Shown here: piece by piece, positions 1 to 9,121 of the stretch
Layout: each line of letters begins with the position of its first letter
How positions within the stretch are numbered: the stretch's first letter is position 1
Notes under the pieces: generated by a model
What the model saw: only the letters and a program-made list of their open reading frames with translations
Told to the model about the DNA's origin: nothing
Database searches by the model: none
Program-made: the position numbers and the translations under genes
Assembly (NCBI GenBank): GCA_009663005.1
Contig: VIGQ01000989.1
Span: 40,001 to 55,000 of the forward strand
Direction of reading: 5' to 3'
DNA: 15,000 nt
Origin: Actinidia chinensis
Taxonomy: Eukaryota; Streptophyta; Magnoliopsida; Ericales; Actinidiaceae

Positions 1-690
1 TTGGCTTTCAGAGTTGGATGAGCTCGGTCCTCTCGCATTATCCAGGTCTAACCCGACAAGAACGAATCGATCTGAGCCTGGCTCCATCCAATTTCATAGC
101 GCACAATTCCTCGATGACCTTAGCCTCGGGATCACGACCCACATCCTCCACGCACTTCTATATTCTCCTCGATCATTTGAACTTCTTTCATTCCATCTGG
201 TCGACACGTGGCCGGGGGGGGGAGGTTATCATGTTTTGGCGGCCACTTTGTCTTCGTAAAAGGCCACCTCGCCTCGGGCGTGAGGGCTTTTATGGCTTGA
301 TGAAGCCGTTGGAAGCCACTTCCTTTCCATCCTGTGCAACTAAATTCTCTTTCCACTTAGCATTATATGGTGATGGTAATATCCACCACCACAAACTCCG
401 TCAGCAGTTCTTGTGAGCCTGCTCGTGTTTTTGATAGACACGGTTCCCCCAAGGGCCATCGCTGAGCATTTAAACCCGCTAGAGGAGCTCGGGCTGGTTT
501 CAATTGGTCTTGGGGGATTTTTAATTGCTTGAATAATCATAATACATTACCTCGACCGAGCCTTCCTGTATCCACAAGGATTCTTTTGACGTCTTATCCT
601 CCGATCCTCAAACTGCACACTAATGGGTCCTTAGTGGGGGTTGTTGTACTCTTCGAGCCTCCGCCCTGGAAAAGGTGGACACAATCCTCT
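1..690 (-). pseudogene. gypsy aspartic protease and protease-RT linker, broken
   Basis: This is the start of pol. In an intact element this retroviral-type protease cuts the Gag-Pol polyprotein. The lead-in SRAEARRVQQP is readable at 638-670. The active-site triad DTG, preceded by RILV, lies at 564-572, but one extra G right after it shifts the frame, so the usual following serines are lost. Downstream pieces of the domain (a block around LGTVSIK near 440-460, then a VVVD(I)PSPYNA-like block near 370-390) fall in different frames. Leftward, VQMIEENIEV (~167-196) and an ERTELIQ-like block near 10-30 match the linker that precedes RT in Tat-type elements. RT itself is outside the window. At least five frameshifts or stops make it non-functional. 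Confidence 0.78.
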
Positions 691-717
691 CAGTCTCGCT
701 GTCCTTTGGATCTTCTT

Positions 718-2380
718 CGGCAGTGATTGGACTGAGCGCCCTCGTGCATTTGCTTGATCATCGGATCTCGCTCCGATTTTGCCTCTCGCAGATTGGGGTC
801 ATTCGGGCCCCCGAGATGTGGTGATGCCTAGGGGCAAGTCTTCATCTCTGCGTCTGCCGCCTCTTCTGTCTCTCCCTGATCGATTGGGCCTCTGTTGGCC
901 TCAGCTTCGACCGCTTCTGCCCGCGTCTTCTCGGTTATCACGAACTCTTAAGATGTCCGTTCGTGGACCATTGCTCTAGAAAAGCCTTAAAAGCTCTGCA
1001 GTTCTTCGGTTTTGTGCCCTTTCTTGCCGTGGTATGAGCACCTCCAACGCTGAGTTCGCCTTTTTGGGTCACTGCCCATCTGTTTTCTGATTCTTAAAAT
1101 ATGGTTTGTTTCCTGATTCTAGCCAGGAGTTTGTAGATCGGTTCCTTAAAGACCACATTAATCCCCTGCTTAGCCCTTGTTGTATGGAATAGAACCCATC
1201 TTTTCCTTCTCTTAACCGAAGCCTCTCCGCTCCCAAGTTTGCCTTCCGTCTTCTGGACCTCCCTAACATCATCCTCCAACCGGCGAACATTTCGACCCGG
1301 GACATGAGGTCCCGGAGGCCGGTGGAGGATCCAGCTGTCAGGTTCTCCATAGTCGTCCCCCGGGCCATCCGAGCTGTAGCTTGGCTACGGCCATCTCCTC
1401 GGAACATTCCTCGATTTCGTTGTTTGTTTCACCATATCTCTTACTGTAACTCCTGATTGACTCGTTTAATACCTTTCTTCAACGTTAGGCACGAGCTAAC
1501 TACCTTCGCGCCTTAGTATTTAGACAAACGAGCTACAAAACGACTTGGTGATGCTAATAAAAGTTTTCTATTGAACCTGGCGGTAATCGGTCGACCATTT
1601 CAACCCCATGTCTCCTAGACTGACGGGAATACTCTGCACATGAGAGCATCCATATGATTCCACAGAGCCTTCAGCTGCCTCAATGGCTCACATGGGACCG
1701 GGATCTGACTTCCCATCATACAAGGTGACCCTGGCTGTACGAATTTCTCCGGGGATCCTCCCTCTATCTCCCAGAAAATGGAGTTTGGAACCCCATAATT
1801 ATTCCCTTTCGTACTAATCCACTGGGTTGCCGCAGATCCCACTGGCATGGCACTCATTACTGCACTGGCCTCCGTTCGGCTATTGAGCTTTTGTATTAAG
1901 TCCACCATTTGACTTCCTCTTTGGCATTGAGAGTCTCGCGTCCCGTAGGTCTTCACTCCATCGCGACCGATGCGGGGGAGACTTCCGCTTGCTCGACGCC
2001 TCCGTTCTGTTATCACCATGACTTCTCCGGCTCGGATCGCATAACGGGTCGCCTCTCCCTCTGCATCCTCATTGGCTGGGCCTCCTTCTCCTCTTGATTT
2101 TATCCTGGAGGACTGTATACTGTCTACCTGGACGCGGCCCCATAACCGGTTATCAACCAAATCTGAGCATTTGCGTCAGCTTGCTTGGAGTCGTCCTATC
2201 GTGACATCCCGGTCGTCTCTGCACCTATGGTTAACAGACTCCGGCTTTTACTTCTAGGGCCTCGCCGCCCTCTACGCATCAGCCAGTAGTTTACCCCCTC
2301 TACCCCAGGCGTTCTGGGGACATGTGGGGGTCCCCCCGGGTTCGACTACTGTCGGAACATTTTGTCTCCTCAGAAGTCAT
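718..2380 (-). pseudogene. gypsy gag polyprotein, broken
   Basis: Gag forms the cytoplasmic virus-like particle of the retrotransposon. The first ATG after the PBS is at 2380-2378 (MTSEETKCSD). The longest open piece is 2160-1615 and ends at DALMCRVFPSV, the start of the Retrotrans_gag-type core. The core continues in other frames as DRLPPGSIENFY (1557-1592), ESIRSYSKRYGETNNEIEE (~1406-1463) and [14 protein letters not shown] (1282-1323). The nucleic-acid-binding knuckle follows: Cys at 1038-1040, His at 1029-1031, His at 1014-1016 and Cys at 998-1000. This is C-x2-H-x4-H-x4-C, except that one extra base separates the last two ligands. A MIKQMHE block near 735-765 is the usual gag-pol junction of such elements. 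Many one-base frameshifts; not translatable. Confidence 0.85.
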
Positions 2381-2410
2381 GGGGTGACGTCCTAGTTCAG
2401 TATCAACAGC

Positions 2411-2432
2411 CGATTTCCCAGACGGCGCTCAA
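2411..2432 (-). other. degenerate primer-binding site of the gypsy element
   Basis: Two bases inside the LTR end the minus strand reads TTGAGCGCCGTCTGGGAAAT. This is close to the TGGCGCCGTCTGTGGGAA type of site common in plant gypsy elements, with an inserted A and two missing bases. The site would pair with the 3' end of a host tRNA; I do not name the tRNA with confidence. Confidence 0.6.
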
Positions 2433-2433
2433 T

Positions 2434-3193
2434 TGTGGGGTGCGTTTGTGTAATGCGGAAATGGCGGAAGTAGACCTAGCAAGATCCTCCTACCCTTTAG
2501 CTTCTCCTCGGAATGCTCTAGCTTGACTGTTCCTTCTAATATCTGCCCTACAACAGTACGTCCGGCGCCGGGCTATTTCCGAAAAACGGCTCTTCGACGG
2601 TCAAGTTAGATGACCTGACGCTCAACTCCAATCACGATGAGTTTCTCACCGAACCAGAGAAGAAAGAGCTCTCTCGTGTTCCCCAAGAAGAAGAGAGAAG
2701 AAGAAGAATCAGCCGAAGACCCTACCCTCTACAGTGGCTTCCGCTTATATAGTTTAGCTTGGCGCGTGTTCTAACGCGCCAACTGGATCCCTTGACTACC
2801 GGGTAGTTCAGCTCACTCATCATCCTTGCAGAGGATTTGGTTATCCTCCTGCTATCATGGATTTCCTCGCCCCGGATTTGGGCTGAAACCTCGTGCCCGT
2901 TCTACAAGCATCCCATTCCCGTTCATCGTCGAGATTCCCGCCAATCCCTGTGTGTCAACCGAGCTGTGGTGTAGCTGTTGGCGCGACTGTCGGTAATCAA
3001 GAGTTTATTCCTGAGCTCGGGTAGTGTGCATCCTGTCCTCATACCGAGTCGGACTACTGTGCAATGTTGTTTTCTGCGATGTAAGTCCTTCAACCGAGGT
3101 GAACATCCTTGTATAATGGGTCAAGACTCTCTGCTTTCATATTCTCGTGCCCTCTAATGATTGAATACCTTATTCGTATGTCATGTCCCTACA
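2434..3193 (-). repeat. 5' LTR of the gypsy element (~760 bp)
   Basis: On the minus strand the LTR would start TGTAGGG (at 3193) and end CCCCACA (at 2434), short imperfect inverted ends with the canonical TG...CA. A TATA box lies inside at 2745-2752, followed by a GA/CT-rich leader. A primer-binding-like site starts directly after the 2434 end. The partner LTR is outside the window, so both boundaries are inferred from the terminal motif and the PBS position and could be off by a few bases. The base on the outer side (3194 on) is a candidate target duplication, ATAAT, which cannot be tested here. Confidence 0.7.
2745..2752 (-). promoter_or_regulatory. TATA box of the gypsy LTR
   Basis: Minus-strand CTATATAAG lies about 310 bases before the inferred LTR end. 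A transcript from it would start around 2710-2720 and carry the GA-rich leader (2640-2715). Position and spacing suit an LTR promoter; activity is unknown. Confidence 0.6.
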
Positions 3194-3854
3194 ATAATGT
3201 CCATGGGCATGGGTTCATTATGGGTTGCTTTTGGTTATCTTCTTAATCTCTCTACAAGGCCTTGACTAAAAATCAACTAGATGATCCTTTCTTTTTTCTT
3301 TTTTGAAGCTATGGGTCAATGGAGCAAACTAAGCTTCACAACTATAATCCTTTGAAGTAGATAAAAGCACAGCTAAAAGGAGCAATTCTAGGATAATCTT
3401 GTCTCATACACATTGTTAGACGCATCTTATGGGCTCATCATCATATAACGTGGGTGTTCCTATATCGATCTCATAATCACACAATTCAAAATCACTAAAT
3501 TCGTCAAAAAGTTTGTCTTAAAAGCAAATTTGGATATTCTTAATGTTGCTTTTGATTGGCATGCTTATGACACTCCCTTGCCAAAATTGTACTTGAGATA
3601 TTCGGCATCAATGGATCGTCTTTTATCGTTTTCGTATTAATCTATTTGTGATGTGACATGAAGTTTAGAAATATCACATCTCGGTCAAAAACATAAAAGA
3701 GCAAGTTTAATAGTGCCACAAATACGTTGTTATTCCCGTTTTTATTTATTTTTAAAAAGATATTTTTTAAAAAAGATATTTCGGCCTTTATCAAATTGTT
3801 TATGTTGCATTAAAGTTGTGTCTCCAAAAATAAACTTTTAGTAAATAATTTTAA
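3194..3854. other. AT-rich intergenic DNA, no gene seen
   Basis: No open frame of note, no tRNA-like fold and no recognisable repeat ends. The composition changes sharply from the GC-richer gypsy sequence at 3193, which fits the LTR boundary placed there. Confidence 0.6.
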
Positions 3855-4125
3855 TTTTTTTTTATGACTCAGAACCACACACCCTGACGCACACCAGAGA
3901 ATAGTAGCCCAAACTGGGATGAGTGGGTCCCCCATAAGCATCCCACCCACAGGTAAATAGCAGAGTTTTGATGCTACTGGTGTCCGGGTTCGAACCCTTT
4001 CAGCGGTGTCAAACTCTGCATTACCTGTGGATGTGATGCTTTTAGGGACCCCCCGCCCCATTTTGGGCTATTATCCTCTGGTATTGCGCCAAAGGTGTGT
4101 GGCTGTTCTGAGTCATAAAAAAAAA
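3855..4125. repeat. long near-palindromic foldback element (~260 bp)
   Basis: The sequence from ATGACTCAGAAC (3864) to GTTCTGAGTCAT (ending 4116) reads almost the same on both strands. Paired blocks include CACACACC with GGTGTGTG, ACCAGAGAATA with TATCCTCTGGT, TAGCCCAAA with TTTGGGCTA, GGGTCCCCCATAAGCATC with its counterpart near 4040-4056, and CCACAGGTAA with TTACCTGTGG. The pairing continues into a run of nine T (3855-3863) facing sixteen A (4117-4132). The centre is the perfect palindrome GGGTTCGAACCC (3986-3997), so there is nearly no loop. It is probably a foldback-type non-autonomous transposon. The centre also resembles a tRNA B box, so a SINE-derived origin is possible. No coding content. 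Confidence 0.85.
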
Positions 4126-4221
4126 AAAAAAATGGGGTGAGAAAAATTCAACTTTTTTTTCTTTGATAACATATTACTCGCACTAGTAAAATTCAAACTC
4201 AAGCATCGAATTTAATTACTC

Positions 4222-4681
4222 ATGGCCATGTCTGTAACCGGGCCCCCCATGGAGGGGGGATTTAACTGTTAGTCCGGTGGGGCCCCTAATCCTTGTTTGG
4301 TTTTCGGCCGGATGGCCGGACTAATAGTCGCCGGACTATGAATCCCCCCATTTGGGGGTGTTGCTTAATCCCATGGGGGGGTGAGATTAGCAATCCCCCC
4401 TACTCTAGGCCTCAAAATGCAATTTTTACCCTTAATATTTGTATATTTATATAAATAAAGGGTAAGTATGAAATTTCATAAAAAAATTCCATAATTTTTT
4501 GGACACTATTGACCACATTACCCTTGATATTTACTAATCCCCTGTCTAATCCCGTGGCAAACCAAACATCCCCGTCGGACATTGCCCTCAATTATTATCC
4601 CATCTCATTATCAATCTCAATCCTAATCTCACCTCATTACTAATCCTACCAATTCTATCACAATTATCAAACATGGCCATT
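4222..4681. mobile_element. MITE-like element with ATGGCCATGT terminal inverted repeats
   Basis: The left end reads ATGGCCATGTCTGTAA. The right end, on the other strand, reads ATGGCCATGTTTGATAA. Further in, the arms pair again: GTCCGGTGGGG (about 4272-4282) and GTTTGGTTTTCGGCC (about 4295-4309) face GTCCGACGGGG and GTTTGGTTTGCC on the other strand (about 4552-4581). The middle is AT-rich (4425-4515). About 460 bp with inverted ends, no open frame and an AT-rich core fits a MITE. The superfamily is not clear and I cannot define a target duplication. A smaller MITE nested inside a larger one is an alternative reading. Confidence 0.65.
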
Positions 4682-5566
4682 AAGTTTTGTTGCCTTTGTG
4701 GCGAGAAATTCTATAATGGGGCCTATGAATTATTGGATCCAACTCATATTCACGTGTGCCACGTGTACGGTAAGGAAAGGGCCCGCAATCAACAGTGTAC
4801 CCCTGTCCCTGTGCTTGATTCATCCTTTGGCAAGGGCTGAAGAATGAAGAAGTTTGCCTATTGTTGGTGAGGATAAGTGGCGTAACTGTTCAATCTAGTA
4901 CGTACATAAGAGCACAAGTAGAGACTAGCTTTTTGTCTGTTCCCCCCTCCCCTCGGATAGGAAGAGATTATTCACAATTGTTTCTTCTTGCACATTTATG
5001 CTTTGAACCTCTTACTATTAGCAAGTGCCTCCAATGTATTAAATCCTTCTGGTTCTTTCAACATTGTTGGAAATTGTCTGGTCATTAATTTCAAGGTTTT
5101 TAGATAATCTATTTAAATCCAATTGAATTGGGTGAGAATTGGCTTCGAAAAGAAAAAAAGAAAAAGTGCCCCATTAATTATGTAATTTAGTTGGTGGATT
5201 TAATTAGGTAGTTCAATTAATGTGTGAGAGTTGTGGGGTAACTGAATTTAGGTCAAGTGGGGTTACACGATTGTACTCATTAATTTCAAAGAGGAAGTTT
5301 AAAATTCTAGCCTGAAGAAGTTTTAAATGTCTACCTATAACTTACTAATCATCCCTGGCAAAATAATGGATAGTGGGTTTTTTAAGGAATCTTATGGAGA
5401 AGTATTAAATTCCCCATCGATAATAATTTTACTATCCTAATCCGGTAATTTCATTCTATCTCTAGCTAGATAGTAATTCTTTACTTTTCCTTTCTCTAAT
5501 TACATATTTTTTCTAGTATTTGTTATAATCTTCATCTAATAAAAAAATAAAAAATAAAAAAAAGAA
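4682..5566. other. intergenic DNA, no gene supported
   Basis: A 75-codon open frame at 4861-5088 has no recognisable motif and no gene-like context, so I treat it as chance. Two CACGTG hexamers stand close together at 4751-4756 and 4760-4765. From 5100 on the sequence is AT-rich, ending in an A-rich stretch (5540-5563) beside the SINE. Confidence 0.5.
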
Positions 5567-5714
5567 GTTGCTCTATTGTGACCTGTAAGTCATGAGTTCG
5601 AGTTGTGAAAATAACCTCTCTACTTATAAAAGTAACATTTTGTACAACTAACCCTTCCTAGATCCTGTGCAATGGCGGGACCATCATGCACTTGGCAAGA
5701 TTTTTTTTAAAAAC
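5567..5714 (+). mobile_element. tRNA-derived SINE, 5'-truncated
   Basis: The stretch starting GTTGCTCTATTGTGACC resembles the tRNA-related head of common plant SINEs. It contains a B-box-like GAGTTCGAG (5593-5601), then the body with AACCTCTC, ACCCTTCCTAGATCC, GCAATGGCGGGA and GCACTTGGCAAG, and a T-run tail at 5701-5708. The A-box part seems to be missing. AAAAAAGAA occurs on both sides (5558-5566 and 5715-5723) and could be the target duplication, although it is low-complexity. Transcription by RNA polymerase III is known for the class, but the B box ends in T instead of C and activity is unlikely. Confidence 0.68.
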
Positions 5715-6627
5715 AAAAAAGAAATGTAATTGAAAAAAAAAAGTTAAAATCATAAAAACGAAAATATAATGTCACGATAATCCATAAGATCATTCTTTTG
5801 AAATATCTTATGCTTTTAGAAAGACTAATCATTAATATCATAATCATTGAATTGAATGTGAAAAGGTCCAACTATAGTCTTTTAAAGATCTTCTCTCATG
5901 ATCTCCAAGTGAAGACTTTTAACATTAAAAAAAAGTTAAAGACGAATTACAAGCATAACTAATTTCTTTTCTTGAACAACATAGTGGATTTAAACGATTC
6001 ATTCATCAATTGGTCAAATGTGTAGTTGATCTATGGAAAAAAATCAATTCGTCAAACCATCTTAAGTATTGGATTCATCGTATACGTACTTTTTTTTAAG
6101 AAATTAAATTAGACAAATTTTTTGATTTTGGAATACTACTAATGCGAAAGTTTTATAAGATAAATGAGTAAATCAATCGAACTTAAAATCGAGATGGAAT
6201 TACAATGTGTAAAATAATTTTGCAATAGTATTTTATTGTCAAACACAAAGGGGTTTGGGACCAACTTCGATTCTCAAATAATTTTTTAATCATCCTCTTG
6301 TACAAGTGTGCATATAGTAAAGGGAGATGGATTCCACAAACTTTTAAGAAAGAGTCTATAAAGCCAAGTGTTTTGAAGACTACTACAAAATTCTATCTTC
6401 TTAGATATTATATGACGATCAGATCAAATTCATAAGGGCAATAAATTACAAATTCATGTAGTGTTGAAAAATTGAAACCCAACACTTCAAATATTATGTA
6501 GGTTCTTAGCTAAAAGGGTGTCTATCCACCTTGTACTAATGCATGACTCAAATAGTTCAACCCATATAGAAATTTGAATTTGAAAACCTATGAGATGGGA
6601 AATCCCAAATTATACTCATTGTATCAA
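5715..6627. other. AT-rich intergenic DNA, no gene seen
   Basis: No open frame of note, no repeat ends and no protein motif recognised on either strand. It is the left flank of the copia insertion and should continue directly into 12682 in an empty allele. Confidence 0.55.
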
Positions 6628-6632
6628 CTATC
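6628..6632. repeat. target-site duplication CTATC, left copy
   Basis: CTATC lies directly outside the left LTR end and is repeated at 12677-12681 directly outside the right LTR end. Five bases is the usual copia duplication length. Confidence 0.85.
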
Positions 6633-6785
6633 TGTAGTCATTAAAATAATTCGGTTCGGACATTATGCGGAAATTACAACCGAATAGATCTTGAATTCAA
6701 TACATCTCAAAAAATCCATTATTCTACAATAATAATGGAGTAGATCTATACCTTTATTAGCATCTGATCCAATTGAATGAAACCC

Positions 6786-6791
6786 TTTATT
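6786..6791 (-). promoter_or_regulatory. AATAAA polyadenylation-type signal in the copia 3' LTR
   Basis: Minus-strand AATAAA lies ~110 bases downstream of the LTR TATA box, a sensible place for the R-region 3' end. The matching place in the 5' LTR (about 12355-12362) reads differently and lacks the hexamer. Confidence 0.45.
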
Positions 6792-6899
6792 GATTGCTGA
6801 ATTCTTGCTTCACCTTCTCTCTCTGTCTAACTCTAAAGGATAACCATATTCTAATCTTGATGGAAAAAACATCATACGTTCAAAGGGGTGGTTATCGAT

Positions 6900-6908
6900 C
6901 TATTATAG
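6900..6908 (-). promoter_or_regulatory. TATA box in the copia 3' LTR
   Basis: Minus-strand CTATAATA after a CTCCT stretch. The equivalent box in the 5' LTR is CTATAAG at 12471-12477, so the promoter position is conserved between the LTRs. Confidence 0.5.
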
Positions 6909-7110
6909 AGGAGAAAGACGGGCCTAGAAGTATACTCTAAAAAGGATCCTATCCATCAAACGGTTATCCTTGTTATCATAAAGAGTTTCCATTTAAAATA
7001 AATTAGCTGAAAACCTTATCTTTAATGGGCCGTAGTTATATGAGTCTTAGATAAACAATAGCCTAAAAACGTGCAAGACTAGTGGCCAACTACTATACCG
7101 GGAAATAACA

Positions 7111-7120
7111 TCTCCCACTT
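7111..7120 (-). other. polypurine tract of the copia element
   Basis: Minus-strand AAGTGGGAGA directly precedes the TG of the 3' LTR. It is the classic copia plus-strand primer sequence and fixes the LTR boundary at 7110. Confidence 0.9.
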
Positions 7121-7589
7121 GGCCCATTAGTGATTGTGTTGCCACAAAGTGTATTTCTTTTACAAAAAAAATATGCAATTTTTTTTTAACATGACTCATG
7201 AGACTCCATAATTTAAAACTGTAACACGTGCATCACGAATTTTATAAAATCAGTCAATAGGTCAACTATTAAAAAACTATGTTACTTCCAGATTACCCAA
7301 TTGAGTCATAGCGGTTGTATGGCTCATGCAATATTCCTTTATGCCACTTTTTTACACCATTGATAACCTTATTAACCCAGTGCCATAATAGGAAAAGGAC
7401 AATATACTTTAGGTACATTCCCTAAAGAAGCCCAATAATTTTGTCTGGTCAAGCAATTGCCTGTCTAATAAAATCCAACATAATATGTGCACCACATAAA
7501 TGGAAACAGAAAAAACAGAAAACACTCTAATAATGCCGCAATGTAGGCCCTTTTTGAGTACAATAACCACTCAATACTCATCATGGTTG
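7121..7589 (-). other. copia 3' internal untranslated region
   Basis: About 470 bases between the end of the RNase H remnant and the polypurine tract, with no open frame. A 3' leader of this length is common in plant copia elements of this general type. Confidence 0.6.
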
Positions 7590-8075
7590 CTCAAAAAAGA
7601 CCCATCCTAACAACATGTTATTTATAAGTCTTGGTGGCAATCCCTTCGCAGCGGTTCAGCTATATAAGAGTGGGCTCAGGTTCTCAATTGACACTTGTTG
7701 TTTTGGACTCTTTCTCTAACAACAAGTACTAAACTTCCATATGCTTGGGAACCACTTAGAGATAACGTGCCATTCTTAGAGAAGAAAACTGATGCGAGTT
7801 GTCACAATATATCGTCATCGGCTTGGCAATCGGAGTCCCGACCCACCACAAGTCCTGCGATACAATTTCGAACCATAAAGCATGACCTGTGCGCCTCAAA
7901 GATGCACAAACTCGGCCCCATCGTTGGATGCAGCCAATAATAGATTAATTACATCTTCCACGAAATTGCTCCACTAGCTACGAAAAAACAAATCAATGAT
8001 GTTGATTTTCTGCTATCTAAACAACCAGCGAAATCCGAATTCCGAGTATCCGATCACTTCCAAACGATCGATATC
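7590..8075 (-). pseudogene. copia RNase H domain and pol C-terminus, broken
   Basis: RNase H removes the RNA strand during reverse transcription. Readable minus-strand pieces, in order: DRLEVIGYSEFGF (ends the piece at about 8030-8068), an AGCLDSRKSTS block near 8000-8035, ASGAISWK near 7950-7980, a degraded ME-A-E-F-V block near 7915-7935, TIYCDN-like with Cys-Asp-Asn at 7798-7806, SKH-like with KHME at 7733-7746, and the C-terminal PLTKGLPP-like block (7630-7661). All are hallmarks of the copia RNase H end. They sit in different frames with several stops, so no protein can be made. An open frame on the plus strand across 7695-7940 is only the antisense shadow. Confidence 0.85.
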
Positions 8076-9121
8076 TATAATGAGAAGTAGTCTTTGGTTC
8101 CTGTAAGGTATCTCATAACCCTTAGATTTCCAGTGTTCCATTCCTGGGAGTAATTGATATCTACCAAGCATCCCAACTGCAAAGCTAATGTCAGGTATAG
8201 TTACAAGTTTGTGCATCATCAAAAATCCCTAAAGTGAGGCATACGGAAAGATGCCCTCATATGATCCTTTCCAATCATTCCTTGTGCACTGTTTTTTCAT
8301 AACTTGTCACCCTCACATAGGGCCTCACATGCTGAGCAAACTTTGCATATTAAATTCTCTCCAAAACTCGATCGATATAACCCTCTGAGACAATCCTAGC
8401 ACATCCTTGAGCATCGATCTCTATGGATCTCTGATGCCAATAACATACGATGCACTCACCTAAATCGACCATCTTAAAGTTTTGGGCGAGAATTCCTGGT
8501 TCGTGTAACAAACCAAGATTATGCAAGCTAACCCAAAAATCTCAACATATAGCAGCTAAAATAATAAACCTTACTCCACTGATCTTCAGATCATATTACA
8601 CTGATCAACAGCGTTTCCCCCCCCTTAAATCAGAAGCGGGTAATGGTATCATTAAATCTTTAGTACCATTGCCTGGAAGCATGGTTTAAGGCCATAAATT
8701 GATTTCTTAATTTGCAAGCTCAATGATCTTTTGCCTTTCTTGTGAATCCTTCAGGTTGTTACCATGTAAATTCTTATCAAACTTACCATTTAGAAAAAGC
8801 AGTTTTTAATCCATCTTGATGTAGCTCTAAGTCATAAGAGCTCCAGGGCCAAAATGATTCAAGTGAGTCTTTTTTAGATAGGAAGAAAAGGTCTCTTTGT
8901 AGTCAATGCCTTCTTTCTGAGTGAAAACCCTGTAGCCACAAGTCTAGCCTTAAAACGTTCGATATTGCCTTTTGATCAAGCTTGGTCTTAAAGACCCATT
9001 GACATCGATTTTCTGCAATAGAAGGGCAATTTGACGAGGATCCCAGACATCATTATGGTACCTAGATTTTCAACTATCATTCATGAGCATCAACCCATTT
9101 AGTAGAATCATCAATACTAAT
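8076..9121 (-). pseudogene. copia reverse transcriptase, broken
   Basis: The enzyme copies element RNA into DNA inside the particle. Minus-strand blocks in order: ISIDDSTKWVDAHE (9080-9121), NDVWD-like near 9045-9060, KGNIERF and KARLVATG (8928-8970), GIDYKETFSSYLKK (8869-8910), IKKSIYGLKP (8682-8711), then a piece with PDISFAVGMLGRYQ and PGMEHWK in an open stretch (8222-8013 region). The YVDD catalytic block expected near 8540-8565 reads only as CYM followed by unrelated residues in that frame, so the active site is damaged. Block order and wording match plant copia RT closely. Frameshifts occur every few tens of bases. Confidence 0.92.

Larger units (their letters stand above)
1..3193 (-). 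mobile_element. Ty3/gypsy (Tat-type) LTR retrotransposon, 5' part, decayed, open at left edge
   Basis: Read on the minus strand, the order is LTR, primer-binding-like site, gag, aspartic protease and the start of the protease-RT linker, which is the gypsy order. The rest (RT, RNase H, integrase, second LTR) would lie left of position 1. Gag blocks typical of plant Tat-lineage elements are readable in scattered frames: DALMCRVFPS (1621-1650), DRLPPGSIENFY (1557-1592), [14 protein letters not shown] (1282-1323). No frame stays open through a whole domain, so the copy is dead. The region is more GC-rich than the DNA to its right. The Tat assignment rests on the gag motifs and the C-x2-H-x4-H-x4-C knuckle pattern, and is an inference; gypsy itself is secure. 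Confidence 0.88.
6633..7110 (-). repeat. copia 3' LTR (478 bp)
   Basis: The plus strand starts TGTAGTCATTAAAATAATTC and ends GGGAAATAACA, giving TG...CA ends on the minus strand. It matches 12215-12676 along its whole length, for example GAATTCAATACATCTCAAAA, CTCTAAAGGATAACCA and AATTAGCTGAA. A TATA-like box (CTATAATA, 6901-6907 region) and an AATAAA signal (6786-6791) are present on the minus strand in promoter-then-polyadenylation order. Confidence 0.93.

Noticed and set aside
18..416. 132-codon plus-strand open frame
   Set aside because: Antisense to the gypsy protease and linker, whose minus-strand motifs explain the sequence.
3986..3997. GGTTCGAACC as part of a tRNA gene
   Set aside because: No acceptor, D or anticodon arm can be folded around it. 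It is the symmetric centre of the foldback element.
4861..5088. 75-codon plus-strand open frame as a small gene
   Set aside because: No recognisable motif, no splice or promoter context that I can support, and its length is within chance for this composition.
7695..7940. 81-codon plus-strand open frame, with a TATA-like GCTATATAAGA just upstream (7659-7669)
   Set aside because: The whole stretch is antisense to the copia RNase H remnant, and the TATA-like word falls in the pol C-terminal coding block.
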